From NCBI RefSeq assembly GCF_042684865.1, contig NZ_JBHUML010000002.1:1364001-1428000 (forward strand): a DNA stretch of 64,000 nucleotides, given 5' to 3'. Source of the stretch: Salibacterium lacus. GTDB lineage: Bacteria; Bacillota; Bacilli; Bacillales; Marinococcaceae. The notes under the pieces are model-generated. The model did not search any database and was not told the origin of the DNA. It saw only the letters and a list, made by a program, of their open reading frames with translations. Of the stretch, positions 8,275 through 16,401 are shown piece after piece. Each line of letters starts with the position of its first letter. Position 1 is the stretch's first letter. The translations under genes were made by a program, and so were the position numbers.

Positions 8275-9346
8275 ACCCGTATATTGATTTGGAATTCCGC
8301 CGGTAGATCCAGGTGTTAATGTAAAAGAACGCTGCCGGCAGCCCCCCGAAACGGATGAAACGTTTCGCCGTTTGTTTCATCGACGGTTCCGTCTGCACCT
8401 TTTCATCCGCCAGATAAATCGCGAACAATCCTTTCACAATCAGCGAATGGAAGCCCGCATCCGGCAGTTTCCGCACTTTTTTCTCCGCTTCTTTTTTAAA
8501 GTAGCGGATCCGTTCCACCATTTCTTCTTCGTCTTCATACTGCGCACAGAAATTAAGTTCATCATCAGCAATGTCTTCCTGTTGATCAATAAAGTAATCC
8601 AGTAAAATATGAACGCCCTGCACGTACGGAAAGTAAGCCGATTTGATGGACCGGGCCTGGACGTCTGCCAGGTGGGATCTGGCGGCGTAAGCTCCGAGTG
8701 CGTAGATTCCAAGTGTAGAGCCGGTACAGGCATTGAATTCGTACCACCGGATATCAGGAAAGTCCTCTTTGACTTCATCGAACCAGGCAGTTAACCTCGG
8801 TACACGCTCTTCTTTTTGAACATGCTTATGAACCTGAAGAGTCCTGTAGTAATGAGATAATTCCTCCATGTACTCTTTCACATTCCAAAAGCCGGGAAAT
8901 ATCACAAGATGAGACTGGCAGGTTTCTACTAATTCCTTCAAATAACCCCCGTCGTCCTGATCATCCCGGTAAAAATAATAGTTCTCCACCTCACGTCCCG
9001 GTTCAAGCGCATGTTGCAGCGCTTTGTGAAGCATATGAAAATCATCAGGGTTCTGGGACTCACTCCAGTCACAAAGGCCGTCCAGATAATCGCAGATCGT
9101 CTGGTAGGCAATAATGAACTGAAGCACATTCTCTCTCCTGCTTTCCGGGGCAAACATGGCATACACCCCGCCGCCTTCACAATGAAAGGCTTTATTCTCA
9201 ATGCTTATCAAGGCCTGTCTCTTCAGTTCCGGATTCGGTATCTGTTCCGCTTTTTCCCGCCACTGTCCCAGCAGGCGGTGCACCTCCGGAATAACTTCCC
9301 GGTAGATGCTGTACATCATGGTCCATGGCGTCGCTGGTACTTTCAT
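8273..9346 (-). CDS. ytpB: Tetraprenyl-beta-curcumene synthase (YtpB, DUF2600)
   Basis: A 357-residue terpene synthase of the DUF2600 family. B. subtilis YtpB cyclises heptaprenyl diphosphate to tetraprenyl-beta-curcumene, a C35 sesquarterpene precursor. Aspartate-rich stretches expected for metal binding are visible (DYLDGLCDWSESQNPDD near residue 90, YYFYRDDQDDGG near 125), as is the YEFNACTGSTLGIYALGAYAA helix. I prefer the ATG at 9346: GGAGG lies six bases upstream, while the ATG at 9352 touches the ribosome binding site. The gene follows ytpA without a gap and they form an operon. Confidence 0.9.
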   Translation of the reverse strand: MKVPATPWTMMYSIYREVIPEVHRLLGQWREKAEQIPNPELKRQALISIENKAFHCEGGGVYAMFAPESRRENVLQFIIAYQTICDYLDGLCDWSESQNPDDFHMLHKALQHALEPGREVENYYFYRDDQDDGGYLKELVETCQSHLVIFPGFWNVKEYMEELSHYYRTLQVHKHVQKEERVPRLTAWFDEVKEDFPDIRWYEFNACTGSTLGIYALGAYAARSHLADVQARSIKSAYFPYVQGVHILLDYFIDQQEDIADDELNFCAQYEDEEEMVERIRYFKKEAEKKVRKLPDAGFHSLIVKGLFAIYLADEKVQTEPSMKQTAKRFIRFGGLPAAFFYINTWIYRRNSKSIYG

Positions 9347-9348
9347 AG

Positions 9349-10155
9349 TCATCCTCCTTCTTCCTGCATCGTCTTTTCAAGGCGTTGTTCCACAAAGTGC
9401 ATCAGGAAGCTGAATACGTCTTCGCGCTCAGGCTCATGAAGCAGCTCATGATACAACCCTTTCCATTCCCGGTACGCACAATCTGAGATGTGAAGCTGGT
9501 TGAACCAGCGCCGTACCGAAAACCTATCTACAATATAGTCTTCACCAGCCTGCATCACCAGAGTGGAAACATCCGGATAATAATCCGGATAAAGTTGAGC
9601 CTGTTTTACAGCCTTCGTTAACTCCCGGTACCACCGGAGTGTTACCGTCGGTACGATTAAGTCGTCCTGCCTGAATGCCGCCCTTGTCTCTTCATGTCTG
9701 GTGAGGAGCTCTGCTGTAATCCCTGATTTGGCCCTGAACGAAGGAGTCACGTGGTGCATCATTTTCGCGGCGAGTTCCACCCCTCTTTTTGGGGAATCCG
9801 CCAGCCCGAGACACGGAGAGGAAAGAATAACTCCCTGAACCGGCAGGTATTTTTCCATCAATGTCCGTACTGCAATCAACCCACCCAGGCTGTGTCCGAA
9901 AAGAAATACCGGAACATCAAGAGCAGCTGCCTCTTTATACCAGTTGTACACAGCGTCTATGTACTGATCAAAACGGTCAATGTGACCTCTTTTTCCTCTT
10001 GTTTTCCCGTGTCCCGGCAGGTCACCGGCAACGACATGAAAACCCCGGGTGTTCAGACGATTGATCCATTCCTGGTAACGGCCGTGATGTTCACCGACTC
10101 CATGTATCAGCACTATGGTACCGCGTGGTTTTTCCGTTAACCATGTGTTTATCAT
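9349..10155 (-). CDS. ytpA: Alpha/beta-hydrolase YtpA (lysophospholipase-type)
   Basis: A 268-residue alpha/beta hydrolase. The oxyanion loop is VLIHGVGEHHGRY near residue 17, the nucleophile elbow is FGHSLGG near residue 90, and the acid and histidine of the triad are likely in QAGEDYIVD and KGLYHELLHE. B. subtilis YtpA is proposed to deacylate phosphatidylglycerol to the lysophospholipid antibiotic bacilysocin; whether that holds here is unknown. The start at 10155 (MINTW) has AGGA upstream, whereas the longer frame starting at 10215 has no ribosome binding site. It is transcribed with ytpB and divergently from ytoA. Confidence 0.85.
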   Translation of the reverse strand: MINTWLTEKPRGTIVLIHGVGEHHGRYQEWINRLNTRGFHVVAGDLPGHGKTRGKRGHIDRFDQYIDAVYNWYKEAAALDVPVFLFGHSLGGLIAVRTLMEKYLPVQGVILSSPCLGLADSPKRGVELAAKMMHHVTPSFRAKSGITAELLTRHEETRAAFRQDDLIVPTVTLRWYRELTKAVKQAQLYPDYYPDVSTLVMQAGEDYIVDRFSVRRWFNQLHISDCAYREWKGLYHELLHEPEREDVFSFLMHFVEQRLEKTMQEEGG

Positions 10156-10228
10156 CTTATTTGTTCCTGCCTTTCCGTCGCTGCATCGAACTCGAACAAT
10201 CCCTGCACTATCCATTTTACTATGATTT

Positions 10229-10258
10229 TTGCTAAACTTACATTAAAGTAAGTAAAAT
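10229..10258 (+). promoter_or_regulatory. Probable ytoA promoter
   Basis: TTGCTA, an 18-base spacer and TAAAAT lie about 27 bases upstream of the ytoA start. A moderate SigA match. Confidence 0.45.
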
Positions 10259-10284
10259 TTTATGAAAGATTAGGAGGTTCCGCC

Positions 10285-10803
10285 ATGCTCTATGATTATA
10301 AAGGAAAATTTCCAGAGATCGCAGATTCCGCTTACACAGCCGATTATGTGACCATCACCGGTGATGTGAAAATCGGCGAAGAATCAAGTGTTTGGTTCAA
10401 CACCGTGATTCGTGGAGATGTTGCTCCCACCATCATCGGTAACGGGGTCAATATTCAGGATCAATCCGTTCTCCATCAGAGTCCGAAGAACCCCTTGATT
10501 GTTGAAGATGACGTTACCATCGGCCACATGGTCATCCTGCACAGTGCTATCATACGAAAAAACGCGCTGATCGGGATGGGGGCCAAGATTCTGGACCGTG
10601 CAGAGATCGGTGAAGAAGCTTTCATCGGTGCCGGTTCCCTTGTACCGCCTGGAAAGGTGATCCCACCGCGCACTCTCGCCGTCGGAAGTCCTGCCAGGGT
10701 GGTCCGTGACCTGACCGATGAGGACCTGAACGAGATGCACCGTATTCAGCAGTCCTATGTAGAAAAAAGCAGATACTACAAAGAATTAGCGTCTGATTCC
10801 TGA
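10285..10803 (+). CDS. ytoA: Gamma-carbonic-anhydrase-like hexapeptide-repeat protein (YtoA)
   Basis: A 172-residue left-handed beta-helix protein. Hexapeptide repeats run from about residue 25 to 125, with the family signatures VWFNTVIRGDVAP, IQDQSVLH, VTIGHMVILHSAIIR and IGMGAKILDRAEIGEEAFIGAGSLV. The three metal-binding histidines of gamma-class enzymes are probably those in VLHQSP, IGHMV and ILHSA. Some homologs bind zinc without measurable carbonic anhydrase activity, so the catalytic claim is open. The ribosome binding site TAGGAGG is clear and an intrinsic terminator follows. Confidence 0.88.
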   Translation: MLYDYKGKFPEIADSAYTADYVTITGDVKIGEESSVWFNTVIRGDVAPTIIGNGVNIQDQSVLHQSPKNPLIVEDDVTIGHMVILHSAIIRKNALIGMGAKILDRAEIGEEAFIGAGSLVPPGKVIPPRTLAVGSPARVVRDLTDEDLNEMHRIQQSYVEKSRYYKELASDS

Positions 10804-10860
10804 ACCGTCATTCCTTTGTCTGCCGTCTGCTCTCTTTGTTTAAACAAATGCCGTATAAAG

Positions 10861-10915
10861 AATCCGGACGCTGCCGCATTCCAATAGAGAATGTCATCTA
10901 CACGTCCGGATTTTT
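10861..10915 (+). terminator. Terminator after ytoA
   Basis: AATCCGGACG pairs with CGTCCGGATT across a loop of about 32 bases that itself holds a small hairpin, followed by TTTTTA. It could serve both ytoA and the convergent metK. Confidence 0.7.
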
Positions 10916-10948
10916 ATCTGTGTATTCTTTTCATACAGGCTTATTTTT

Positions 10949-12157
10949 TCATTTGTTCTGCGCGGCCTGTTCTTTCAGTGCTTCCGCCTTATCAACGGCT
11001 TCCCACGGCAGTTCAACATCTGTTCTGCCAAAATGACCGTAGGCTGCAGTCTGCCGGTAAATCGGCCGGCGCAGATCGAGCATTTTTATAATGCCTGCCG
11101 GTCGGAGATCAAAGTTGTTGCGGACAAGCTCAGCCAGAATCTCTTCGGACACTTCCGCCGTACCAAACGTCTCCACCGAGACGGACACAGGACGTGCCAC
11201 GCCGATCGCATAGGCAAGCTGCACTTCACATTTTTCGGCAAGCCCCGCCGCAATAATATTTTTAGCAGCATAACGGGCGGCGTAAGATGCGGAACGGTCC
11301 ACTTTTGTCGCATCTTTTCCGGAAAAAGCCCCGCCGCCGTGACGGGCATAACCGCCGTACGTATCAACGATGATTTTTCTGCCGGTCAGTCCGGCATCTC
11401 CCTGCGGACCGCCGATTACAAAGCGGCCGGTTGGATTAATAAAATAGTTCGTCTCTTCATCAAGAAAGTGTTCCGGAACGACTGGTTTAATAACCTGTTC
11501 TTTCAGGTCCTTGTCGATCTCGTCCAGCGGTATATCGGCATGATGTTGCGTTGAAATAACGATTGTCTCCACCCGCAGCGGCTTCCCGTCTTCGCCGTAT
11601 TCGACCGTCACCTGGGTTTTACCATCCGGGCGCAGGTAAGGAATCGTTCCATCATTGCGTACTTCGGTCAAGCGGCGTGCCAGTTTGTGTGCCAAAGAAA
11701 TCGGGAGCGGCATCAGTTCCGGCGTTTCATTATCAGCATAGCCGAACATCAACCCCTGGTCACCGGCCCCGATTGCCTCCAGTTCTCCTTCGGTCATATG
11801 CCCTTCTCTAGCTTCCAGCGCACGGTCCACTCCCTGGGCAATATCCGACGACTGCTCATCAATCGATGTCAAAACAGAACACGTTTCATGGTCAAAACCA
11901 TATTTGGCTCTTGTATACCCTATTTTCTTCAGCGTTTCGCGGACAATACTTGGAATATCCACGTACGTTGACGTGGTAATTTCCCCTGCTACCAGTACGA
12001 GTCCTGTATTCACGACCGTTTCGCATGCTACCCGGGCATTCGGGTCTTTCGATATGATTTCATCCAGAATGGCATCGGAGATTTGATCACAGATCTTGTC
12101 CGGATGACCTTCTGTTACTGATTCTGATGTAAATAAACGTCTTCCATCCGTAGACAC
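10949..12157 (-). CDS. metK: S-adenosylmethionine synthetase
   Basis: A 402-residue methionine adenosyltransferase, which makes SAM from methionine and ATP. Visible signatures include ESVTEGHPDKICDQISD near the N-terminus, GAGDQGLMFGYA around residue 118 and the phosphate-binding GGGAFSGKDATKVDRSA near residue 265. The start codon is GTG, with AGGAGG eight bases upstream. The gene is preceded by a full SAM-I riboswitch and terminator, so synthesis falls when SAM is abundant. Length and motifs are normal for the family. Confidence 0.98.
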   Translation of the reverse strand: MSTDGRRLFTSESVTEGHPDKICDQISDAILDEIISKDPNARVACETVVNTGLVLVAGEITTSTYVDIPSIVRETLKKIGYTRAKYGFDHETCSVLTSIDEQSSDIAQGVDRALEAREGHMTEGELEAIGAGDQGLMFGYADNETPELMPLPISLAHKLARRLTEVRNDGTIPYLRPDGKTQVTVEYGEDGKPLRVETIVISTQHHADIPLDEIDKDLKEQVIKPVVPEHFLDEETNYFINPTGRFVIGGPQGDAGLTGRKIIVDTYGGYARHGGGAFSGKDATKVDRSASYAARYAAKNIIAAGLAEKCEVQLAYAIGVARPVSVSVETFGTAEVSEEILAELVRNNFDLRPAGIIKMLDLRRPIYRQTAAYGHFGRTDVELPWEAVDKAEALKEQAAQNK

Positions 12158-12265
12158 GTGTACTGCCTCCTCTTCGTATTAGATCGTTACGGCACTCATT
12201 CCCTATGTTCTTACATCTCCAAGACGAGCAGGCGTAAACAGTGTTTCTTTATCTCATGAAAACAT

Positions 12266-12301
12266 AAAGACCCCTTTTCCATGGCGAGGAAAAGGGGTCT
12301 T
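12266..12301 (-). terminator. Riboswitch-controlled terminator of metK
   Basis: AAGACCCCTTTTCC pairs with GGAAAAGGGGTCTT followed by a T-rich run on the minus strand. It is the expression platform of the upstream SAM-I aptamer. Confidence 0.9.
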
Positions 12302-12321
12302 GATCCGTTCACCTTTTTCGC

Positions 12322-12437
12322 CTCTTATCTTCCAAGACGTTATTCCGTCTTTCCAGGTTAGCACCTTTGCCTCCTGCAAGAGGAGGATGGTTGCCGGGCT
12401 TCAAGGGGCCTGTCCCTCCACCAGCTCGGGATAAGAG
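12322..12437 (-). ncRNA. SAM-I (S-box) riboswitch upstream of metK
   Basis: The minus strand holds the full S-box core: CTTATCCCGAGCTGGTGGAG, the GGGACAGGCCCCTTGAAGCCC segment, CGGCAACC, AAGGTGCTAACCTG and a closing GAAGATAAGAG that pairs with CTCTTATC at the 5' end (P1). SAM binding stabilises this fold and lets the downstream terminator form. Order, spacing and conserved bases are canonical. Confidence 0.96.
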
Positions 12438-12453
12438 TATCCGTTCAACAGTT

Positions 12454-12482
12454 ATAGTACCTTACAACAAGATTTCTGTCAA
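12454..12482 (-). promoter_or_regulatory. metK promoter
   Basis: TTGACA, a 17-base spacer and TACTAT on the minus strand, just upstream of the riboswitch and starting five bases after the stop codon of the DCC-family gene. A strong SigA match. Confidence 0.8.
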
Positions 12483-12486
12483 ATAA

Positions 12487-12879
12487 TCAGCGCTTGATAC
12501 CGCAGGTTCCGGACTCGCACGCTGCTCCTGAGAATGTATGGCGGTTGCGGGCAACAAGCCGGTACAGTGTTTCCCCGATCTGATCCGATCCGGGCAGGTG
12601 AAATAACGGAGCCACCCACTTTCCGGCCGGAAGCAGCTGTACGATCCGCTTCACCGCTGCAAATCCGGTATAAAGGTACGTATTATTTTCCAGAAGATGC
12701 ATGGCTTCCTGTACATTCCTCCCTTTTAATAGTGGATACTTTTCCAGTGTATCGGGATGTTGAATATCGAGCCACGTGATCATACCTGCAGGATCTCTTT
12801 TATCGATGATGCGTTTGGACTCCCGGCAGATGCCGCAGCTTTGATCGTAAAAGACGACGATGGAGGACAAGTTATTCAT
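12487..12879 (-). CDS. DCC family thiol-disulfide oxidoreductase-like protein
   Basis: A 130-residue protein of the DCC (DUF393, YuxK-like) family, named after the N-terminal DxxCxxC motif, seen here as D12, C15 and C18 in FYDQSCGICR. This group has a thioredoxin-like fold and is predicted to act in redox chemistry; no reaction is firmly established. A second cysteine pair occurs near the C-terminus (CESGTCGIKR). AGGAGGG precedes the ATG. It is transcribed in the same direction as metK, but metK has its own promoter and riboswitch in between. Confidence 0.85.
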   Translation of the reverse strand: MNNLSSIVVFYDQSCGICRESKRIIDKRDPAGMITWLDIQHPDTLEKYPLLKGRNVQEAMHLLENNTYLYTGFAAVKRIVQLLPAGKWVAPLFHLPGSDQIGETLYRLVARNRHTFSGAACESGTCGIKR

Positions 12880-12980
12880 AAAGAACCCTCCTGTTTTGTT
12901 TCATTATAGTATAACATATTTCTTCCCTCTGCCCGTTCCTTTTGAAACAAAGAAAAGCATAACATTTTTGAATAAAAAGT

Positions 12981-13009
12981 ATAGACTGATTATCTAAATG
13001 TGTTATACT
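12981..13009 (+). promoter_or_regulatory. Probable pckA promoter
   Basis: TATACT at 13004-13009 is a good -10; the -35 is ATAGAC with a 17-base spacer or TAGACT with 16. It lies about 48 bases upstream of the pckA start, in an AT-rich stretch. Confidence 0.45.
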
Positions 13010-13056
13010 AATTCGTAACAAAAACAATATTCTGATAAAAGAAAGGATTTTCCGCC

Positions 13057-14664
13057 ATGATGTCGTCCCGTTTTTCCACCCCTTTAACCCGTTTGATGGA
13101 AGGAAGGAACGTCAATATTGACCTTCCTGTGTCCCGTTTAATCGAAACGTCCCTTTCCCGGGGAGAAGGAATGCTCACTTCAAACGGTGCCCTTTCTGTC
13201 GCGACAGGTGAGTATACCGGACGGTCCCCCAAAGATAAATTTATCGTTCATGACAGCGTTTCCGCGGAAAAAGTGGATTGGGGAGAGGTCAACCGGCCGA
13301 TCAGCAGGGACGTGTTCTCGTCCTTGTATGATCAGGTTCTCCATCACCTGGAAAATAAAGAAGAACTGTTTGTCACAAACGGGGCAGCAGGAGCGGACGC
13401 TTCCTACCAGCTTCCAATCCTGGCTGTCAATGAGTTCGCCTGGCACAACCTGTTTGCCCGTCAATTATTTCTGCGTTCCGGGGGACCGGACCGTGATACA
13501 GGTATGGAACCTTTCACTATTATCAGCGCCCCGCAGTTTAAGGCCGATCCTGAACGGGACGGCACCGATTCGGAAACCTTTATCATCCTCTCATTTGAAG
13601 AACGGGTTATACTAATCGGAGGAACGGAATACGCCGGAGAAATGAAAAAATCGATTTTTTCCGTTATGAATCACCTTCTTCCAGAGCAGAATGTTCTGCC
13701 TATGCATTGTTCTGCCAATGTTGGAGAAGAAGGAGATACCGCCCTTTTCTTTGGGCTGTCGGGTACGGGGAAAACGACATTGTCAGCCGACCCAAACCGG
13801 CATTTGATCGGTGATGATGAACACGGCTGGTCGGACAACGGCATTTTTAATATCGAAGGCGGCTGCTATGCCAAATGCGTGAATTTATCAGAGAAAAAAG
13901 AACCGCAGATCTGGAATGCGATTCGTTTCGGGGCTGTGCTTGAAAATGTTCATGTCGACTCCGAAACCGGTGCTCCTGATTACACGCACACTGATGTAAC
14001 GGAGAATACGCGGGCGGCCTATCCGCTGGACAACATACCAAACGCGCTGGAATCGAGCCGCTCCGGCCATCCATCAACGATCATTTTCCTTACCGCTGAT
14101 GCCTTCGGTGTGCTGCCCCCGATCAGCAGGCTGACAAAAGAACAGGCGATGTATCATTTTCTGAGCGGGTACACGAGCAAGCTTGCTGGTACAGAACGCG
14201 GAATCACTGAACCGGAAGCCACGTTTTCCACGTGCTTTGGCTCCCCGTTTCTTCCACTTGACGCCTCTGTCTATGCGGAAATGCTTGGGGCGAAGATGGA
14301 ACATCACGGAACGGAAGTCTTTCTTGTAAATACAGGCTGGTCCGGCGGTCCGTATGGAACTGGAGAGCGGATTAATCTTTCCTATACCAGAGCAATGATT
14401 CAGGCGGCACTCGAAGGGGATCTGCAATCGTCTGAAATGGCAACCGAGCCGGTCTTTGGGCTTCACATCCCCCTGCAGTGCCCGGGCGTTCCGGATGAAT
14501 TGCTGCAGCCTGCCTCAACCTGGAAAGATAAACAGGCCTACGCAGAGAAAGCAAAAGAACTGGCCCAACGTTTTGAAAATAACTTTCAAAAGTTCACCAA
14601 TGTTTCCCAGGCCGTTCAAGATTCGGGTCCTTCCAGCCGTACCGCCGAAACAGCAGGCCGCTGA
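13057..14664 (+). CDS. pckA: Phosphoenolpyruvate carboxykinase (ATP)
   Basis: A 535-residue ATP-dependent PEP carboxykinase, which turns oxaloacetate into PEP and CO2 for gluconeogenesis. The kinase-1a P-loop is GLSGTGKTTLSADPNR near residue 233; the metal and substrate motifs HCSANVGEEGDTALFFGL upstream and IGDDEHGWSDNGIFNIEGG downstream are intact; NTGWSGGPYGTGERI near 425 is typical. Two adjacent ATG codons (MMSS) follow AAAGGA. Location after metK is as in B. subtilis. A terminator lies 35 bases after the stop. Confidence 0.97.
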   Translation: MMSSRFSTPLTRLMEGRNVNIDLPVSRLIETSLSRGEGMLTSNGALSVATGEYTGRSPKDKFIVHDSVSAEKVDWGEVNRPISRDVFSSLYDQVLHHLENKEELFVTNGAAGADASYQLPILAVNEFAWHNLFARQLFLRSGGPDRDTGMEPFTIISAPQFKADPERDGTDSETFIILSFEERVILIGGTEYAGEMKKSIFSVMNHLLPEQNVLPMHCSANVGEEGDTALFFGLSGTGKTTLSADPNRHLIGDDEHGWSDNGIFNIEGGCYAKCVNLSEKKEPQIWNAIRFGAVLENVHVDSETGAPDYTHTDVTENTRAAYPLDNIPNALESSRSGHPSTIIFLTADAFGVLPPISRLTKEQAMYHFLSGYTSKLAGTERGITEPEATFSTCFGSPFLPLDASVYAEMLGAKMEHHGTEVFLVNTGWSGGPYGTGERINLSYTRAMIQAALEGDLQSSEMATEPVFGLHIPLQCPGVPDELLQPASTWKDKQAYAEKAKELAQRFENNFQKFTNVSQAVQDSGPSSRTAETAGR

Positions 14665-14697
14665 ACAGCACAACGAACAGTCCGACGAAGCTGAGAT

Positions 14698-14728
14698 AGA
14701 GGCTGTATCAAAAGGTGCAGCCTCTTTT
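14698..14728 (+). terminator. Terminator after pckA
   Basis: GAGGCTG and CAGCCTC form a stem around TATCAAAAGGTG and are followed by TTTT. Confidence 0.75.
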
Positions 14729-14861
14729 CTGTGATATAGAAAATGTAATCATGGGCAGGAGCGAAAGGCGGCAGACGCATTATCTTGAACTTCAGCCCCA
14801 GAAAGAAATCCCTGCACGAAACGAGTCAGGGACAAAGCCTTTATGAGACAAGAAATGCCGA

Positions 14862-14901
14862 NNNNNNNNNNNNNNNNNNNNNNNNNNNNNNNNNNNNNNN
14901 N
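14862..14901. other. Assembly gap of 40 N
   Basis: Forty undetermined bases lie within repeat copy A. True gap length is unknown; a repeat at this position is a likely reason for the break. Translations crossing it are meaningless. Confidence 0.99.
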
Positions 14902-15036
14902 CCGCTTTGCCAACATACTTTGCTTTTACGTATTTGGGGCGTTCAGGTTGGGTGGACGGACATTCGCCGGGAATGTGTCTAAGGCACTTTGGGGGATCAT
15001 GCAGCCTCTTAAACGTCGCTGGACATGACTCATGAT

Positions 15037-15070
15037 GACGTTTTGAGGGTCCGGCTCCCCTCAAAACGTC
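15037..15070. repeat. Perfect hairpin within repeat copy A
   Basis: GACGTTTTGAGGG and its complement (CCCTCAAAACGTC, after one extra C) flank a short TCCGGCT loop. There is no T-run, so it does not look like an ordinary terminator; it may be a structural part of the repeat element. Confidence 0.6.
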
Positions 15071-15391
15071 GTTATGAATGATTCATAAAGCACTTTAGAG
15101 GGGGGTCGTCCCCCGTAAACGTCATCAGGGACGAATCTACGTTGCGTTCAGCGGGACAACGAACGGGACAACGCAGCAAAAAGCCCGTGCCTCGTGCTGT
15201 TCGGAGCAGGAGCCAAAGCGTTTTGGATCCGCTGCTATGCGGCTCTTGAACAACGCCGCAGGACATTCGTGTTTTCCTTCGCCTGTTTTATTTTTGCCCC
15301 AGACTCTTTTATTGTTTTCGTAACAGCGGCGCACGCGTACCGGGCCTCTGTCATAAGCTGTACTACGAGAAACGGGAGGAGGGCCCGAAAC

Positions 15392-16387
15392 ATGAAAAAA
15401 GGTATCTACGTTCTACTGTGTACGATGCTGACTGCCGGCAGTGTGCTTGCAGGCTGTTCATCCCAGCAGGATAAGACGACAGTGGAGCTTGCTGAAGTGA
15501 CCCGTTCTATTTTCTATGCGCCGTTATATGCAGCAATGGAAAAAGGTTTTTTTGAAGAAGAAAACATAAATATAGATCTTACAACAACATGGGGCGGCGA
15601 CAAAACGATGACGGCTCTGCTCTCAGAAGGAGCCGATATCGCCCTTGTCGGAGCGGAAACCTCCATCTATGTCAATTCCCAGGACCCCGCGGAGCCCATC
15701 ATTAATTTCGCGATGCTCACCCGGACCGACGGCACCTTTTTAATGGCACGGGACGAACCGGACAATTTTCAGTGGGAGGACCTGAAGGATTCGGTCTTTC
15801 TCGGACAACGTAAAGGTGGGATGCCGCAGATGACTGGAGAGTATGTACTCAAGGACAATGGAATCGACCCCCATGAAGATCTGGAACTGATCCAGAACGT
15901 GGATTTTGCCAATATCGCGAACTCTTTTGCATCCGGCACCGGCGATTATGTCCAGCTGTTTGAACCGCAGGCCACGACATTTGAACAGGAAGGCATTGCT
16001 CATATCGCAGCGTCGTTTGGGGAAGAATCCGGACCCATACCTTACACCGTATTCATGGCTGAACAGAGTTTCTTTGAAAACGAAGAGGACACAGCACTTC
16101 GTTTCACCCGCGCACTGTACCGGGCACAGCAGTGGATCTATGAAGCGTCCCCGGAAGAAATAGGTACCGTGCTCGCCCCGTACTTTGATGACACGCCGGA
16201 ATCCACCATTGCCGATGCCGCTGTCAGATACCGCAACCAGCGTTCTTATGCCGAAACCCCGCTGCTTCCGGAAGAGGCATGGGATAATCTGCAGAATATT
16301 ATGGAAGAAGCCGGTGAACTGCCTGAACGGTCGGATTATGATAAATATGTAGACACAACGATCGCTGAAACGGTTACGGAAAAGTAA
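15392..16387 (+). CDS. ytlA: ABC transporter substrate-binding lipoprotein, NMT1/THI5-like (YtlA)
   Basis: A 331-residue extracytoplasmic binding protein. The N-terminus is a lipoprotein signal: basic MKKG, a hydrophobic stretch and the lipobox LAGC with the modified cysteine at 22. The mature part starts with VELAEVTRSIFYAPLYAAMEKG, the typical opening of NMT1/THI5-like domains that bind pyrimidine precursors of thiamin or other small organic anions. The ligand cannot be told from sequence. I chose the ATG at 15392 because GGAGGAGGG sits just upstream; the open frame extends 5' into repeat sequence. It heads an operon with the ATPase and permease genes. No TPP riboswitch was seen upstream. 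Confidence 0.88.
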   Translation: MKKGIYVLLCTMLTAGSVLAGCSSQQDKTTVELAEVTRSIFYAPLYAAMEKGFFEEENINIDLTTTWGGDKTMTALLSEGADIALVGAETSIYVNSQDPAEPIINFAMLTRTDGTFLMARDEPDNFQWEDLKDSVFLGQRKGGMPQMTGEYVLKDNGIDPHEDLELIQNVDFANIANSFASGTGDYVQLFEPQATTFEQEGIAHIAASFGEESGPIPYTVFMAEQSFFENEEDTALRFTRALYRAQQWIYEASPEEIGTVLAPYFDDTPESTIADAAVRYRNQRSYAETPLLPEEAWDNLQNIMEEAGELPERSDYDKYVDTTIAETVTEK

Positions 16388-16401
16388 AAGGAGGGCGCCA
16401 T

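Larger units (their letters stand above)
14753..15305. repeat. Dispersed intergenic repeat, copy A (contains the assembly gap)
   Basis: This gene-free stretch between pckA and the ABC importer shares segments with two other intergenic regions. Bases 15190-15245 are the inverted counterpart of about 23968-24025: GTGCTGTTCGGAGCAGGAGC here matches, in reverse complement, GACTCCTGCTCAGAACAGCA there, and both continue with a related CGCTTTGG/CCAACATGC segment. The left end (GGCAGGAGCGAAAGGCGGCA) resembles the left end of copy C at 39343. The right end carries GCCCCAGACT, the same flank as copy B. No convincing open frame spans it. Confidence 0.65.

Noticed and set aside
14785..15064. Open frames crossing the N-gap
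   Set aside because: They contain undetermined codons, lie in repeat sequence and have no family resemblance.
15194..15391. 5' extension of the YtlA-type binding protein
   Set aside because: The 66 extra codons cover repeat DNA and precede a clear ribosome binding site and lipoprotein signal at 15392.
15306..15391. TPP riboswitch before the thiamin-precursor-type importer
   Set aside because: No THI-box motifs (CTGAGA or ACCTGATCTG) were seen upstream.
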